Counted from the stretch's first letter, positions 1 through 8,228 are shown. The stretch: DNA of 64,000 bases from Terasakiella sp. SH-1 (GCF_004564135.1 NZ_CP038255.1:1847501-1911500); one strand, 5' to 3'. The notes: a model not told the origin generated them from the letters alone. Translations and numbers: made by a program.

Positions 1-183
1 ATAATCCTATGTGAATCCTAATATTTCTTTAATGAAAACAAAAAGGATCAACGCCCGTTCGCATTATATACGATTTTCACTTTTTTCTCAAAAATTCATC
101 GCATCAAAGGTTTTTTAACCATTTCCCGCTAACACTGGAACCCAGAGTTACATATCGTATCTTAACCTTTTAAGAGGACAACT

Positions 184-393
184 ATGGCTAAAGCACATGT
201 TCAGCCGGGTGACCGGTTTATCAAAGTCGGCCATCCAGAAACTGTCTGGATTGCCACACGTCTAATCGAACTCCCGAACCTTCCGATGCATGTTCACTTG
301 ATGAACGAGCGCGATGACCTGCAAATGCAGACATTGAGCGAAATGGCACTGGAGGATCGCAAGCTTTATCAACGAGTACGCACCACTCATTAA
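184..393 (+). CDS. small conserved protein of unknown function (69 aa)
   Basis: Encodes a 69-residue soluble protein beginning MAKAHVQPGDRFIKVG and ending LYQRVRTTH. The ATG is preceded by an AAGAGGAC ribosome site six bases away and the gene ends just before a strong hairpin terminator, so it looks like a complete one-gene unit. The pattern 'GDRF.KVG.P.TVW...R...LP.LP.H..L' followed by a LSEMAL-like segment resembles short uncharacterised proteins I associate with Rhodospirillales; no function is known to me. There is no signal peptide, membrane segment or cysteine. Confidence 0.75.
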   Translation: MAKAHVQPGDRFIKVGHPETVWIATRLIELPNLPMHVHLMNERDDLQMQTLSEMALEDRKLYQRVRTTH

Positions 394-416
394 TAAAAAC
401 CTGCGAACACCAAAAC

Positions 417-453
417 AAAAAGCGGTCCCTTTGCCATGAAGGGGCCGCTTTTT
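417..453 (+). terminator. intrinsic terminator after the 69-aa gene
   Basis: Arms AAAAAGCGG(T)CCC and GGG(G)CCGCTTTTT enclose a short loop and end in a T run. The hairpin is nearly symmetric, so it could also work for the minus-strand genes that end at 535. Confidence 0.85.
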
Positions 454-534
454 GTTTAAACGCCTTGTTTTGTGCTTTAGGAGGGGAAGAAACATCATAA
501 CTCCGCCCCTCCCTCTTCAAAAAACACCCTAAAT

Positions 535-1794
535 TTAAGAAGCTATCCGCGTTAGAGGAAAACCAGAATCATAGAGTTTACGTAAATCAGTTTCTTCGCA
601 AAAATGGCCAAGAGCATAACAAATCGGCTCTCCAATAATGCGAATGACCTTACCAAGCAAACTTCCCCGTTCGATTTTTCCTTCGATATGGGCAACCTGC
701 TTGGCGCGAGCTAAGGCAAAAGGCCGTATGAATGCGGTGGCAAGTGGTGATTTGCGCATAAGTCTTACATACGGTACAGCCCAAAAGTGATACCCTCGTC
801 TCAATTCATCAGGCATCACCCGGACAGCATGAGCCATATCCCACCGATAGAGGTTTGAGGGCATTAGCCCTTGGCGATGCAACTCCGTGCAAATAGCACT
901 CTTGCCACCTCCCGTATTACTGCTATCCGCATCATAACCAATACCTCGTTTAGATGCTTCAATTTCCACCGCACTGCGGTTAAGCCCAAAAGTCCGCCCC
1001 AAAGCTGGTTCAGCAGAAACGGCATTACCCTTTCCTTTACCAAGCCCTGCAGATACTTCAGCATCTGACATGCTACCTGGGTCTCTACCTTCGCCACTGT
1101 TTGAACGATTTGCATTTGGCCCTTTTTGACTATTTTTGCCCATATTGGCAGTTGCTGTAGATTTCACAGCAGCCACTTTCCCGACATCACGGCTATTTGG
1201 ACCTGCACCTAAGGTGTCTTTGGCAGCACCACCTGACAAATTATGAGCTCCCGTCCCGCCACTCATGATATCCTTTTCATCAGCCGTACTCAACATTCCA
1301 GTGGTCGGACCCGTTTTACCGCCAAATTCTTTCGTTGATTGAGAAGAAGAGTTAGTCGTCAAACCATGCTTTGCATCAAAATCTGGATTGGTTGGTTGGG
1401 CAGCACTTGTAGTATTTGACTGTGCCGCTTTTGCAGCAGCGTTGTGTGCTTCCTGAGATTTTTGATGTGCCGCAGCCTGCGACTTACTATAATTATCCAG
1501 ATGTTGCTGTGTTTTTGCGGCTTGCTTTTCTTCCTCCTTGCTGACTTGAGTTTGGTTTTGGGCAACCTGCGTATTCGTCACAGAAGTCGAACGGGATTTA
1601 TTCTGACCAAACATTCCAGCTTCAATATCTGCCATGGCACTTTGCATCGCACGGCTTTGGTCAGTGGAGATTGTTGATCCGACCGGTCCTAACCCTTGCA
1701 CGCCTTTGGGGGCAGATGTAGGTCGGCTGGGCATTGTACCAAAAGAAGCTGATGCTGACTTACCATTCGCTAGGGATACTGTCCCCGGAGCCAC
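535..1794 (-). CDS. low-complexity protein with conserved C-terminal module; probable frameshifted continuation of the lipase-like gene upstream
   Basis: This 419-codon frame opens with GTG inside the last codons of the preceding lipase-like ORF. Roughly residues 1-260 are low-complexity, rich in Gln, Ser, Ala, Thr and Gly (a linker or stalk). The last 120 residues are different and ordered: an ICTELHRQGL segment, GYHFWAVPYVRLMRKSP, then RGSLLGKVIRIIGEPICYALG. That pattern reminds me of a module in phage-type structural proteins, which I could not verify. Reading the frame upstream of GTG gives RGFFDAVAPGT without a stop for about 11 codons, which joins naturally to ISGYV of the previous ORF. 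A single missing base would make one protein of about 810 residues. It could also be a separate, translationally coupled gene. Confidence 0.6.
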   Translation of the reverse strand: MAPGTVSLANGKSASASFGTMPSRPTSAPKGVQGLGPVGSTISTDQSRAMQSAMADIEAGMFGQNKSRSTSVTNTQVAQNQTQVSKEEEKQAAKTQQHLDNYSKSQAAAHQKSQEAHNAAAKAAQSNTTSAAQPTNPDFDAKHGLTTNSSSQSTKEFGGKTGPTTGMLSTADEKDIMSGGTGAHNLSGGAAKDTLGAGPNSRDVGKVAAVKSTATANMGKNSQKGPNANRSNSGEGRDPGSMSDAEVSAGLGKGKGNAVSAEPALGRTFGLNRSAVEIEASKRGIGYDADSSNTGGGKSAICTELHRQGLMPSNLYRWDMAHAVRVMPDELRRGYHFWAVPYVRLMRKSPLATAFIRPFALARAKQVAHIEGKIERGSLLGKVIRIIGEPICYALGHFCEETDLRKLYDSGFPLTRIAS

Positions 1795-2963
1795 TGCATC
1801 AAAGAAACCACGTACCCACTGATAGCGAGGTTATGGTTGGGATCAAGTGTATTGCTATAGGCTTTTGACCCCATCAATGACAAGGCATCATCCTTGTGCA
1901 TCAGTGAAGGATTACTTGCTGTAATGGACTTGCCATTCACATCCAAAGTCGGGCCAATGGCTTGACCGCTGACCATTCCCAAAATGTCAGGATTTAATGA
2001 CAAGGCTTCAAAGCTGCCGAACGCATTATTAACAGCTTCATCTATAGCCCGACCATTCACAGAAAAGCCCGCACCATCATCATAGGCACCACGCAAATCA
2101 CCTTCGGAGTATGATGGTGGTGATACACCGTCGTCAAAACGTGAAGCCATTTCCAATACATCCTTTGCAAGGTCATATGCAAAATCAGTATTACTTAAAC
2201 TACCTAAAAAGCTGGTTGAAATTGGGTCAATTTCCACTGCTTGTGACAAACCATATTGGTTAATTGCCGCAACCATTGGATCAATTGCATGATATGCCCA
2301 GCCTCCATATGTATTGCCATGGGGAACGGCATTGGGATCATACGTTGTTGGCCTTGCATTTGTAATGCCATACACAGAAAAGTCGGTTGGCATTTCAAGT
2401 GTTAATCCGGGAAGGTGCTCAACAAAATGAGCAACAGGTGAATGTTGTTGCGTCAATGTCACTACGTTATTAGGTGAAATTTGAATATCGTTCGGATTAT
2501 CCAAAATCCCAATGGCACCCGGTCCATCAATACCCACTAAACTGGCATTGGCTCCTTTTCTCGTTGCTTCTTCGGCTAAGGCACCTGCGATTGGATTGCC
2601 AAGACTAAAACCTGAAAACGTAATTTGGCGACCATTTGCTCTTTCAATCGCATAATCGAGAGCATCCTTGAATGCTTGTGTATCCTTTTGCAACTGACCT
2701 CCGCTCAAGTCTGCCGCTAAATCCTTAGCGGTTTCCACGTGATCTTTCCCACCAGCGTAGGTTCCAGCAGCACTTACATGCACCCCCTTTTGACCGCCGT
2801 CGAACACGCCAATTTGTAACCCAGTGGGATCATCCCTAAAATCTGCAACTGGGCTAAGCCCGTTAATCGTTTTTCCTGACAGGCCAGTTAATTGAGTGTT
2901 GTGAACTTCTTGAGCAACATTAACTGCATCAATGATTTGTTGTTCGGTTAGGTTAGTATTCAT
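1770..2963 (-). CDS. lipase-like (alpha/beta hydrolase) protein
   Basis: About 397 residues starting MNTNLTEQQIIDAVN; this ATG is chosen because AAGGAGATTGCT precedes it, whereas the frame itself runs up to 3002. The middle holds a nucleophile-elbow motif, ITFSGFSLGNPIAGALAEE, of the GxSxG type seen in class-3 and related lipases, followed by LVGIDGPGAIG, where a hydrolase acid residue would be expected. There is no signal peptide, so if exported it would use a leaderless route. It lies downstream of three paralogous membrane proteins on the same strand. The frame ends SGYVVSLMQWLRGQYP, and a -1 shift there would enter the next ORF. Hydrolase activity is inferred from the motif only. Confidence 0.65.
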   Translation of the reverse strand: MNTNLTEQQIIDAVNVAQEVHNTQLTGLSGKTINGLSPVADFRDDPTGLQIGVFDGGQKGVHVSAAGTYAGGKDHVETAKDLAADLSGGQLQKDTQAFKDALDYAIERANGRQITFSGFSLGNPIAGALAEEATRKGANASLVGIDGPGAIGILDNPNDIQISPNNVVTLTQQHSPVAHFVEHLPGLTLEMPTDFSVYGITNARPTTYDPNAVPHGNTYGGWAYHAIDPMVAAINQYGLSQAVEIDPISTSFLGSLSNTDFAYDLAKDVLEMASRFDDGVSPPSYSEGDLRGAYDDGAGFSVNGRAIDEAVNNAFGSFEALSLNPDILGMVSGQAIGPTLDVNGKSITASNPSLMHKDDALSLMGSKAYSNTLDPNHNLAISGYVVSLMQWLRGQYP

Positions 2964-3081
2964 AGCAATCTCCTTCATAAGATCAAAAAAAAGACCCGCC
3001 AAACCAGCGAGTCTTGAAAAGTTTAATAAAGCCCTGCGAAATCCCTTTTTGGGCAGCAGAACATTCTGTAGGTCTACATGA

Positions 3082-3384
3082 TTAGAAAAAGGTTATTAAT
3101 GCCCAGCATAGAAATAATGAAAAGAGGGTGATGGCGGAGTTTCCCAACCATCCAAACCGATTTATTTTCTTGTATATTTTCCAGCTAGCCCACCACAAAA
3201 TAATAAGAACGACACCTCCTACTAGATACGCATGACGTAACGAGTACAAGGCTCCCCCAATCGCTCCGCCAAAGCCAAGTCCCAATACAATGAGATTGAC
3301 ATAGACAAGAATAAGACCAAGTAGTGTCAAAGCGGCAGCACGCCACATCGTTTCTAAAACAGTCATGTTGTTCGAAGTATCCAT
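3082..3384 (-). CDS. small multi-pass membrane protein, third copy of a tandem triplet
   Basis: About 100 residues from MDTSNNMTVLETMWRAA. Three or four hydrophobic segments, with KIYKKINRF between the second and third, match the layout of the two genes before it. Its ATG overlaps the stop of the second copy as TAATG, so translation is coupled. It is the most diverged copy (Gly-rich second segment, Trp-rich third). A gap of about 120 bases separates it from the lipase-like gene. Function unknown; membrane-bound immunity proteins and accessory export proteins are possible roles suggested only by context. Confidence 0.7.
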   Translation of the reverse strand: MDTSNNMTVLETMWRAAALTLLGLILVYVNLIVLGLGFGGAIGGALYSLRHAYLVGGVVLIILWWASWKIYKKINRFGWLGNSAITLFSLFLCWALITFF

Positions 3385-3689
3385 TAGTGTATTCTCCAAT
3401 TCAGAACTGATGACTGGATACATATCGTTATGAAAATGAGGACTATGTTCCCTTTCACGCTGAATTTATTGATCTTTCTGTAAAGAAAGAACATGGCGAG
3501 CACAACTGCTCCCATCAGAAGTAAAGGTAAAAGCAATAAATAGACCGGCAATGTTTCGGTAAACCTTGCCATTAAGAAATAAGCCGCAGGTATTAACAAT
3601 AAAATGACGACCGCGACATTTAACAGAAACATTTGGATCGCCCCACGCCACACCATTTCCATAGGCATCATTTTATTCGGAACGTTCAT
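3384..3689 (-). CDS. small multi-pass membrane protein, second copy of a tandem triplet
   Basis: About 101 residues from MNVPNKMMPMEMVWRGA. It shares with the first copy a WRG.IQ segment near the N terminus, a central FLYRKINKF motif and a closing hydrophobic stretch ending VLNWRIH. The ATG overlaps the stop of the first copy (TAATG). The frame extends upstream to 3728, but that extension lies inside the previous gene. Unknown function; best described as one of three paralogues made by local duplication. Confidence 0.72.
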   Translation of the reverse strand: MNVPNKMMPMEMVWRGAIQMFLLNVAVVILLLIPAAYFLMARFTETLPVYLLLLPLLLMGAVVLAMFFLYRKINKFSVKGNIVLIFITICIQSSVLNWRIH

Positions 3690-4006
3690 TATTGCGTTCT
3701 CCAATTTAGAACTGCGAACTGGAAACAAAAGGTTATGAAGATCAGTGCCAAATTCCAGCTAATGGGGAAACGGTTAATTTTTCGATATACTAGATAAGCC
3801 ACATAACACAGCCCACCACAGACAATTAATGGGAGTGGCATCAACCAAAATGGTGCATCAACACTTGCTGCACCTGCCATTCCTAGTGCAAGCATACTAA
3901 TTGGTATAAGAACAACTAAAACACCCATTAAATTCAGAATGGTAAATTGGATAACACCTCTCCACAGAATTTCAGGAAGTGTTATTTTTTTCTCTATTTC
4001 GCGCAT
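3689..4006 (-). CDS. small multi-pass membrane protein, first copy of a tandem triplet
   Basis: 105 residues from MREIEKKITLPEILWRG, with an AGAGTTGGA ribosome site. Hydrophobic segments at about residues 18-45, 52-72 and 83-98 flank a cytoplasmic-looking VYRKINRF loop; the C terminus is FAVLNWRTQ. This gene heads the minus-strand group that runs through the two paralogues to the lipase-like gene. No family name is recognised. Confidence 0.72.
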   Translation of the reverse strand: MREIEKKITLPEILWRGVIQFTILNLMGVLVVLIPISMLALGMAGAASVDAPFWLMPLPLIVCGGLCYVAYLVYRKINRFPISWNLALIFITFCFQFAVLNWRTQ

Positions 4007-4065
4007 TCCAACTCTGCCTATTTTTCTCAGTTTTATTTATGAAAAGGCTATAGGGGTTTTCTTAA

Positions 4066-4078
4066 GTTGTATTACAAC
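4066..4078. promoter_or_regulatory. perfect palindrome upstream of the membrane-protein triplet
   Basis: GTTGTA-T-TACAAC lies about 60 bases before the start of the first membrane-protein gene, where a promoter and operator would be expected. No regulator can be assigned. The rest of 4007-4206 shows no gene. Confidence 0.3.
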
Positions 4079-4206
4079 AAACAAAAATAGGAAAGTGCGC
4101 TCACACTTCTCCTGTTGACTTCCCTCTATATGGCATGTGGCCCACATCAAGCCAAGAACACAACAAGAACAAACTATACCTTTGCCCAACACCAAATGCG
4201 AATCCA

Positions 4207-4581
4207 TCAATTTTCACAAGGGCTCAGCTCTTTTAACCAGATTTCCTTGAGGCACAAACGCAGGCTATCCATGGGGGAAATGGCACCGATAATTTGGGCA
4301 AAGGCATCCTGCAAGGCGCGAATAGCCTTTAAGACTTCCTCAGAACGTTCGCGGTCCATGGTTTCCCGGCCAATGGCATACATTTTTTCAAAGGCTGCTT
4401 TTTTGATCTCATTGAGTTGTTCAGCCAAAGACACAGCCGAAAGGCAGGGTGTCTCTTCCAACATTTTGGTCATCTCGGCCAAGGCAGAGAGAATAATCTC
4501 GCGTAACTGTTCATCTTTGATATGTGCAAATTGTGCTGTTTCAGCCACTGCCGCCATGATCAGGTCCTTAATGATTGCCAT
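4207..4581 (-). CDS. helical protein of unknown function (124 aa)
   Basis: 124 residues from MAIIKDLIMAAVAETAQFAH, with AAAGGGCTC before the ATG. The composition suggests an all-alpha soluble protein (many Ala, Glu, Leu, Lys) with SPMDSLRLCLKEIWLKEL near the end. It is divergent from rluE with only about 30 bases between starts, so the two probably share a promoter region. The plus-strand frame over the same DNA (4115-4636) has a Ser/Arg-rich, unprotein-like composition and is rejected. I do not recognise the family. Confidence 0.6.
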   Translation of the reverse strand: MAIIKDLIMAAVAETAQFAHIKDEQLREIILSALAEMTKMLEETPCLSAVSLAEQLNEIKKAAFEKMYAIGRETMDRERSEEVLKAIRALQDAFAQIIGAISPMDSLRLCLKEIWLKELSPCEN

Positions 4582-4610
4582 GAGCCCTTTCTTATTAGAT
4601 AAAGAAGCCT

Positions 4611-5291
4611 ATGTCGAAAATTATCTTATTCAATAAGCCCTTTAACGTCCTGTGCCAATTTACAGACGAAGGAATTAAGCGCGAAACACTGGCTGATTAC
4701 ATCAAGATTCCCGGTGTTTATGCCGCTGGCCGCCTGGATAAAGACAGCGAAGGATTATTGTTGCTGACAGGAGACGGTAAACTCCAGTCACAGATTTCTC
4801 ATCCAAAATTCAAATTGCCCAAGACATACTGGGTGCAGGTGGAAGGTATCCCAGATGACAAAGCCCTGAATGCTTTGGCACAGGGAATAACGCTTAAAGA
4901 CGGAAAGACACGCCCTGCCAAAGTACGCAGAATCGAAGAACCTAAAAACCTATGGGAAAGAAATCCACCGGTACGTTTTCGGGCCAACATCCCCACAAGC
5001 TGGATTGAACTAACCATCAAGGAAGGTAAAAACCGGCAAGTGCGCCGAATGACAGCGGCTGTCGGCTTTCCCACCCTGCGCCTCATCCGTTATGCCATAG
5101 GGCCGTGGACCCTTGATCAGCTTGAAACAGGACAATGGAGCGAAACATCTGTCAAACAAGATGACTTGCCAGAATTTAAAGTTGAGAGAAAAAAAGCTTT
5201 TCATCGGCGCAAAAATGGTCGAAAACAGATAGGAACAAAAAACAGGGAAGTTAACAAACGACTTCCAAACGGGGAGAAGACAAGGGCATGA
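4611..5291 (+). CDS. rluE: 23S rRNA pseudouridine synthase, RluE-like
   Basis: 226 residues. The RsuA/RluB/E/F family is recognised from the start (LFNKPFNVLCQFTD), the catalytic motif GRLDKDSEGLLLLTGDG at residues 40-56 (D43 is the expected catalytic aspartate), the KTYWVQVEG strand and the C-terminal IKEGKNRQVRRMTAAVGFPTLRLIR. There is no N-terminal S4 domain, which fits RluE, the enzyme that modifies U2457 of 23S rRNA in E. coli. A basic tail of about 35 residues (RKKAFHRRKNGRKQ) extends beyond the usual end. The stop overlaps the start of the EAL gene (ATGA), so the two are coupled. Confidence 0.88.
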   Translation: MSKIILFNKPFNVLCQFTDEGIKRETLADYIKIPGVYAAGRLDKDSEGLLLLTGDGKLQSQISHPKFKLPKTYWVQVEGIPDDKALNALAQGITLKDGKTRPAKVRRIEEPKNLWERNPPVRFRANIPTSWIELTIKEGKNRQVRRMTAAVGFPTLRLIRYAIGPWTLDQLETGQWSETSVKQDDLPEFKVERKKAFHRRKNGRKQIGTKNREVNKRLPNGEKTRA

Positions 5292-6961
5292 GCGCCAGCG
5301 ATAGATCAACAAAAGAAACAGAACGCTTTGTTGCGCTTGCATTTTGCCGTGCCGACCTCCTTTTTGAGCTGGACGACGACTGTAAGATTGAGTTTGTCGC
5401 AGGCGCAACCCCGGTTTTACTGGGCAAAAAGCCCGGACAAATGAAACAGACCAACTTCAAAGACTATGTTCATGAAGAAGATCACGGCCTTTTGAAACAA
5501 CTGATTGATACAGCTGACAACAAGGGGCGGCTGGACGATGTTACCTTACATTTAAAAACGGCTAAGGGCGGTAAAGTCAGAACCTGCCTGTCAGGCTATC
5601 GTGTACCAGACTTTAACAATCACTTCTTCCTTGCGATTAAGGTGGAACCCAAGAAAGATTCCTTTGGTAAGATTGATCCCTTGCGCCGTGATGGCGACAC
5701 AAGCCTGCTGGATAAAGAATCTTTCTCTCAAGCGGCCTCTGAACGGATTAATTCCTTCATTCGTGCAGGTGGTGAAGCCGAAGTTTCCATGGTTAAAGTC
5801 GACCAACTGGATAAACTTCTGGAATCCATCGAAGAAAACGACCAGCAGAAACTGCTGGAAGGTATCGGCAACTTGCTGAATGAAAATTCCATTGGTGGCG
5901 ATACGGCCAGCCGGATTGATAATGACAGTTTCAGCTTTGCCCACTCCAAAGATATTGATACCGAAACCGTTAACCAAAAAATCGAAGAACTCGCCAAACA
6001 AATTACTCCGGCAGGTGATATGATCCAGGCCGTTTCCAATACGGTTGATATGGATTCTGCGGACATGAGCGACGATCAGGTCGCACGTGCCATGATGCAT
6101 ACCATGCAGAAATTCTGTGAAAATCCTGGCGGTTTGAAAGAGAATAACTTCTCCGATGTTCTTTCCGGCATGATGACCAATACGGTCTCTAATATTGATT
6201 ATATCAAGGAAGTGTCCAAAACAGGCGATCTGGATATTTACTTCATGCCTATTAACGATTTGCAACGAGGGTATGTCCACCACTTTGAAGCCCTTGTTCG
6301 CTTTAAAGGAGAACAAGGAAAAGGCTCGCCCTATCAACTGATCAGTCTGGCCGAGGAAGTCGGGATCATTCACGATCTTGATATGGCAATTGTGAAAGAA
6401 ACCATCGCCAGCGTGCGTAATTATCGCAGTAAAAAGAATTTCCCAGGTGTCGCTGTCAACCTGTCAGGATCGTCTGTCAGTAACGAACAGTTTATGACAA
6501 CCATTTATGAGATGATGAAGAGAGAACCTAAACTTTCGGAACATCTCCTGTTTGAAATTACAGAATCTGCCAAAATTGATGATCTGCCACGTGTAAACAA
6601 TACCATTCAATCTATCCGTGAGCTGGGCTTTGAAGTCTGTCTGGATGATTTCGGTGCCGGGGCAGCCAGTTTTGATTACCTCAACGGGCTGGATATCGAC
6701 GTGGTTAAGTTCGATGGCCCTGTGGTTAAGCGTGCCTATAGCACGAAAAAAGGCCATGACCTGCTCAAAGCCATGGCAAACATGTGTCGTGACCTGAATG
6801 TGGAAACCGTTGCCGAAATGGTCGAAGATCAGGAAATGGCCTATCACATGAAAGAATGCGGCATTGATTACGGTCAAGGCTGGTTCTTTGGCAAACCAGA
6901 CCCCGACCCCATGCAATATGCCCGTAAATTTGCCCCTAAGAACAAGCTGATCAAAAAGTAA
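5288..6961 (+). CDS. PAS / degenerate GGDEF / EAL-domain protein (likely c-di-GMP phosphodiesterase)
   Basis: 557 residues, soluble. An N-terminal PAS-like region (about 20-120) is followed by a segment whose RIDNDSFSFA (near residue 208) sits where an RxGGDEF motif would be, so the cyclase half looks dead. The C-terminal EAL domain keeps the usual signature: FEALVRF (about 333), VAVNLSG, LLFEITES (about 422), CLDDFGAG (about 452), VVKFDGP and AEMVED, ending GQGWFFGKP. These are the metal- and substrate-binding motifs of active EAL enzymes, so hydrolysis of c-di-GMP is likely, perhaps tuned by the PAS domain. It starts inside the stop of rluE. Confidence 0.85.
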   Translation: MSASDRSTKETERFVALAFCRADLLFELDDDCKIEFVAGATPVLLGKKPGQMKQTNFKDYVHEEDHGLLKQLIDTADNKGRLDDVTLHLKTAKGGKVRTCLSGYRVPDFNNHFFLAIKVEPKKDSFGKIDPLRRDGDTSLLDKESFSQAASERINSFIRAGGEAEVSMVKVDQLDKLLESIEENDQQKLLEGIGNLLNENSIGGDTASRIDNDSFSFAHSKDIDTETVNQKIEELAKQITPAGDMIQAVSNTVDMDSADMSDDQVARAMMHTMQKFCENPGGLKENNFSDVLSGMMTNTVSNIDYIKEVSKTGDLDIYFMPINDLQRGYVHHFEALVRFKGEQGKGSPYQLISLAEEVGIIHDLDMAIVKETIASVRNYRSKKNFPGVAVNLSGSSVSNEQFMTTIYEMMKREPKLSEHLLFEITESAKIDDLPRVNNTIQSIRELGFEVCLDDFGAGAASFDYLNGLDIDVVKFDGPVVKRAYSTKKGHDLLKAMANMCRDLNVETVAEMVEDQEMAYHMKECGIDYGQGWFFGKPDPDPMQYARKFAPKNKLIKK

Positions 6962-7191
6962 TTCAATTACGAATCAAGGATAAGCTTCTTACATTAATAG
7001 GTCCTGCCCCTACCTTATCCCGATACAGCAAGATTTTTCCTAAGAAGTTTTTCATTGTGCTGCAGAATCACAGCACGCATTACAATCTAAGTACGTATTC
7101 ATATAACTGTAACAAATTCTAGGTATTCCCCCCTATTGTCTTTGCGATACCGTCTCTATATAAGAGGTTTATCTTTTAAGAACTTGTTTTT

Positions 7192-7395
7192 ATGTATGGT
7201 TTAATGACTATCACATCCACAGATAAAACTCTATATGAAGCGGAACGTACTTGTTATCGCTGTAACAAAGGCTCATATAAACTTGGTACAATTGGCTGCG
7301 CTGATATCTGTGAAAAAATTTACGATACAATCGTCAATCTGGACGGCGATGCCTCCTCCTATCCAAAGGGCTCACTTCATATCCGTTCATATTAA
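7192..7395 (+). CDS. tiny Cys-rich protein with C-x2-C ... IGCxDIC pattern
   Basis: 67 residues (an alternative ATG lies four codons in, at MTITST). The cysteines are arranged as CYRCNKG...GTIGCADIC, a four-Cys pattern that could bind a metal or form disulfides. The next gene carries the same pattern with the same spacing (IGCRDIC...NLD), so this is a paralogous pair. No signal peptide. I do not recognise a named family. Both lie next to a bacteriohemerythrin and follow an EAL gene. The 230 bases before it contain no gene. Confidence 0.6.
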   Translation: MYGLMTITSTDKTLYEAERTCYRCNKGSYKLGTIGCADICEKIYDTIVNLDGDASSYPKGSLHIRSY

Positions 7396-7473
7396 CAAAT
7401 ATGGGTGATTTCAAACCTGATTTCCTGAGTTATACAGTCCGCACTTAAATTTAAGTTGATGCGGATGGAAAAA

Positions 7474-7688
7474 ATGTCTCACATATGGGAAGAACTGACC
7501 AATCATGAACTCAATATGGTCAACTGCCTGAAAGCCTATTGTTTTGCCTGTAAAAAGAGTACAGGTATTGAAGGGGTGATTGGGTGTCGTGATATTTGCC
7601 CCCCATATGTGAAGCCCTCGACAATCTTGACTATCTGCGCGAGAATAGCCCCTTTTCCGATTACTGTGAGCTTCAACAGGCTTGTTAA
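7474..7688 (+). pseudogene. second tiny Cys-rich protein, frameshifted in a C6 tract
   Basis: Starts MSHIWEELTNHELNMV (ATG 7474, GGATGG upstream; earlier in-frame starts at 7456-7465 are possible) and reads YCFACKKS...GVIGCRDICP. At the run of six C (7599-7604) the open frame continues as an implausible sequence to 7752. The frame one base back reads ICEALDNLDYLREN and ends SDYCELQQAC at a TAA (7686-7688). With seven C the product is DICPPICEALDNLD, which matches DICEKIYDTIVNLD of the upstream paralogue with identical spacing. So the intact gene almost certainly needs C7; either this genome lost a C, the tract varies, or it is a base-calling error. Confidence 0.6.
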
Positions 7689-7700
7689 GATTCGTAGGCC

Positions 7701-8096
7701 CTATAGCTTTTCCAGATACGCCTTATACTTCATATCATCAATCAGAATATGATTAAGAAACCAGTCAAGCAATGCCTGTAAATGCTGAGCTGTTGCACCT
7801 TGGCCTTTTTCAAAATGTTGACAAGCCTTGGCAAGCTCGTCCAGAAATTCAAAATGACTTTCTTTATGGTCCTTTAGCCCCGGAATCTCCATTTTTTCCA
7901 ACAAGGTTTCTTCGAACAGTAAATGTTCATGGACAGACTTTAACAAGTCCCCCATTTGATTCGCCACATGGATTTCACAATCCGGGCTTTCTACAAAATC
8001 AATCAGTTGATTGAGGTTCTCTGTGATCTCCTGATGTTGCGCATTTAATTCGCTATGCCCAACGCAATATGTCCCATCACCAATAAGTGGCTGCAT
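7701..8096 (-). CDS. bacteriohemerythrin
   Basis: About 131 residues with the full hemerythrin iron-ligand set: QHQEI near the N terminus, VHEHLLFEETLLE, HKESH and HILIDDMKYK at the C terminus. The protein binds a non-haem di-iron centre and carries or senses oxygen; single-domain bacterial forms are common in microaerophilic and motile proteobacteria. ATG 8096 is chosen over the upstream TTG at 8102. It converges on the Cys-rich pair. Confidence 0.9.
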   Translation of the reverse strand: MQPLIGDGTYCVGHSELNAQHQEITENLNQLIDFVESPDCEIHVANQMGDLLKSVHEHLLFEETLLEKMEIPGLKDHKESHFEFLDELAKACQHFEKGQGATAQHLQALLDWFLNHILIDDMKYKAYLEKL

Positions 8097-8190
8097 AATC
8101 AACTACCAATAAAATCAATAAAGTCACAAGTTGCGGTGCTTTTAATATATTGCAATGCACAAAACAACCTGTAGAAGTACCTATAAATAC

Positions 8191-8226
8191 AAAAAAAGAC
8201 CCGAAGTAATCTTCGGGTCTTTTTGA
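8191..8226 (-). terminator. intrinsic terminator of tRNA-Met
   Basis: AAAAAGACCCGAAG - TAAT - CTTCGGGTCTTTTT, a perfect stem flanked by A and T runs, placed immediately after the CCA end of the tRNA. Confidence 0.9.
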
Positions 8227-8228
8227 AT

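Noticed and set aside
1778-1800. programmed -1 frameshift signal
   Set aside because: No XXXYYYZ heptamer in the zero frame at the junction; a lesion or separate gene start is simpler.
4115-4636. 173-codon plus-strand frame
   Set aside because: Ser/Arg/Met-rich composition, overlaps the better-supported minus-strand gene 4207-4581 and the start of rluE.
5591-6373. 260-codon minus-strand frame opposite the EAL gene
   Set aside because: Phe/Ile/Gly-rich antisense shadow; the plus-strand gene has clear domain motifs.
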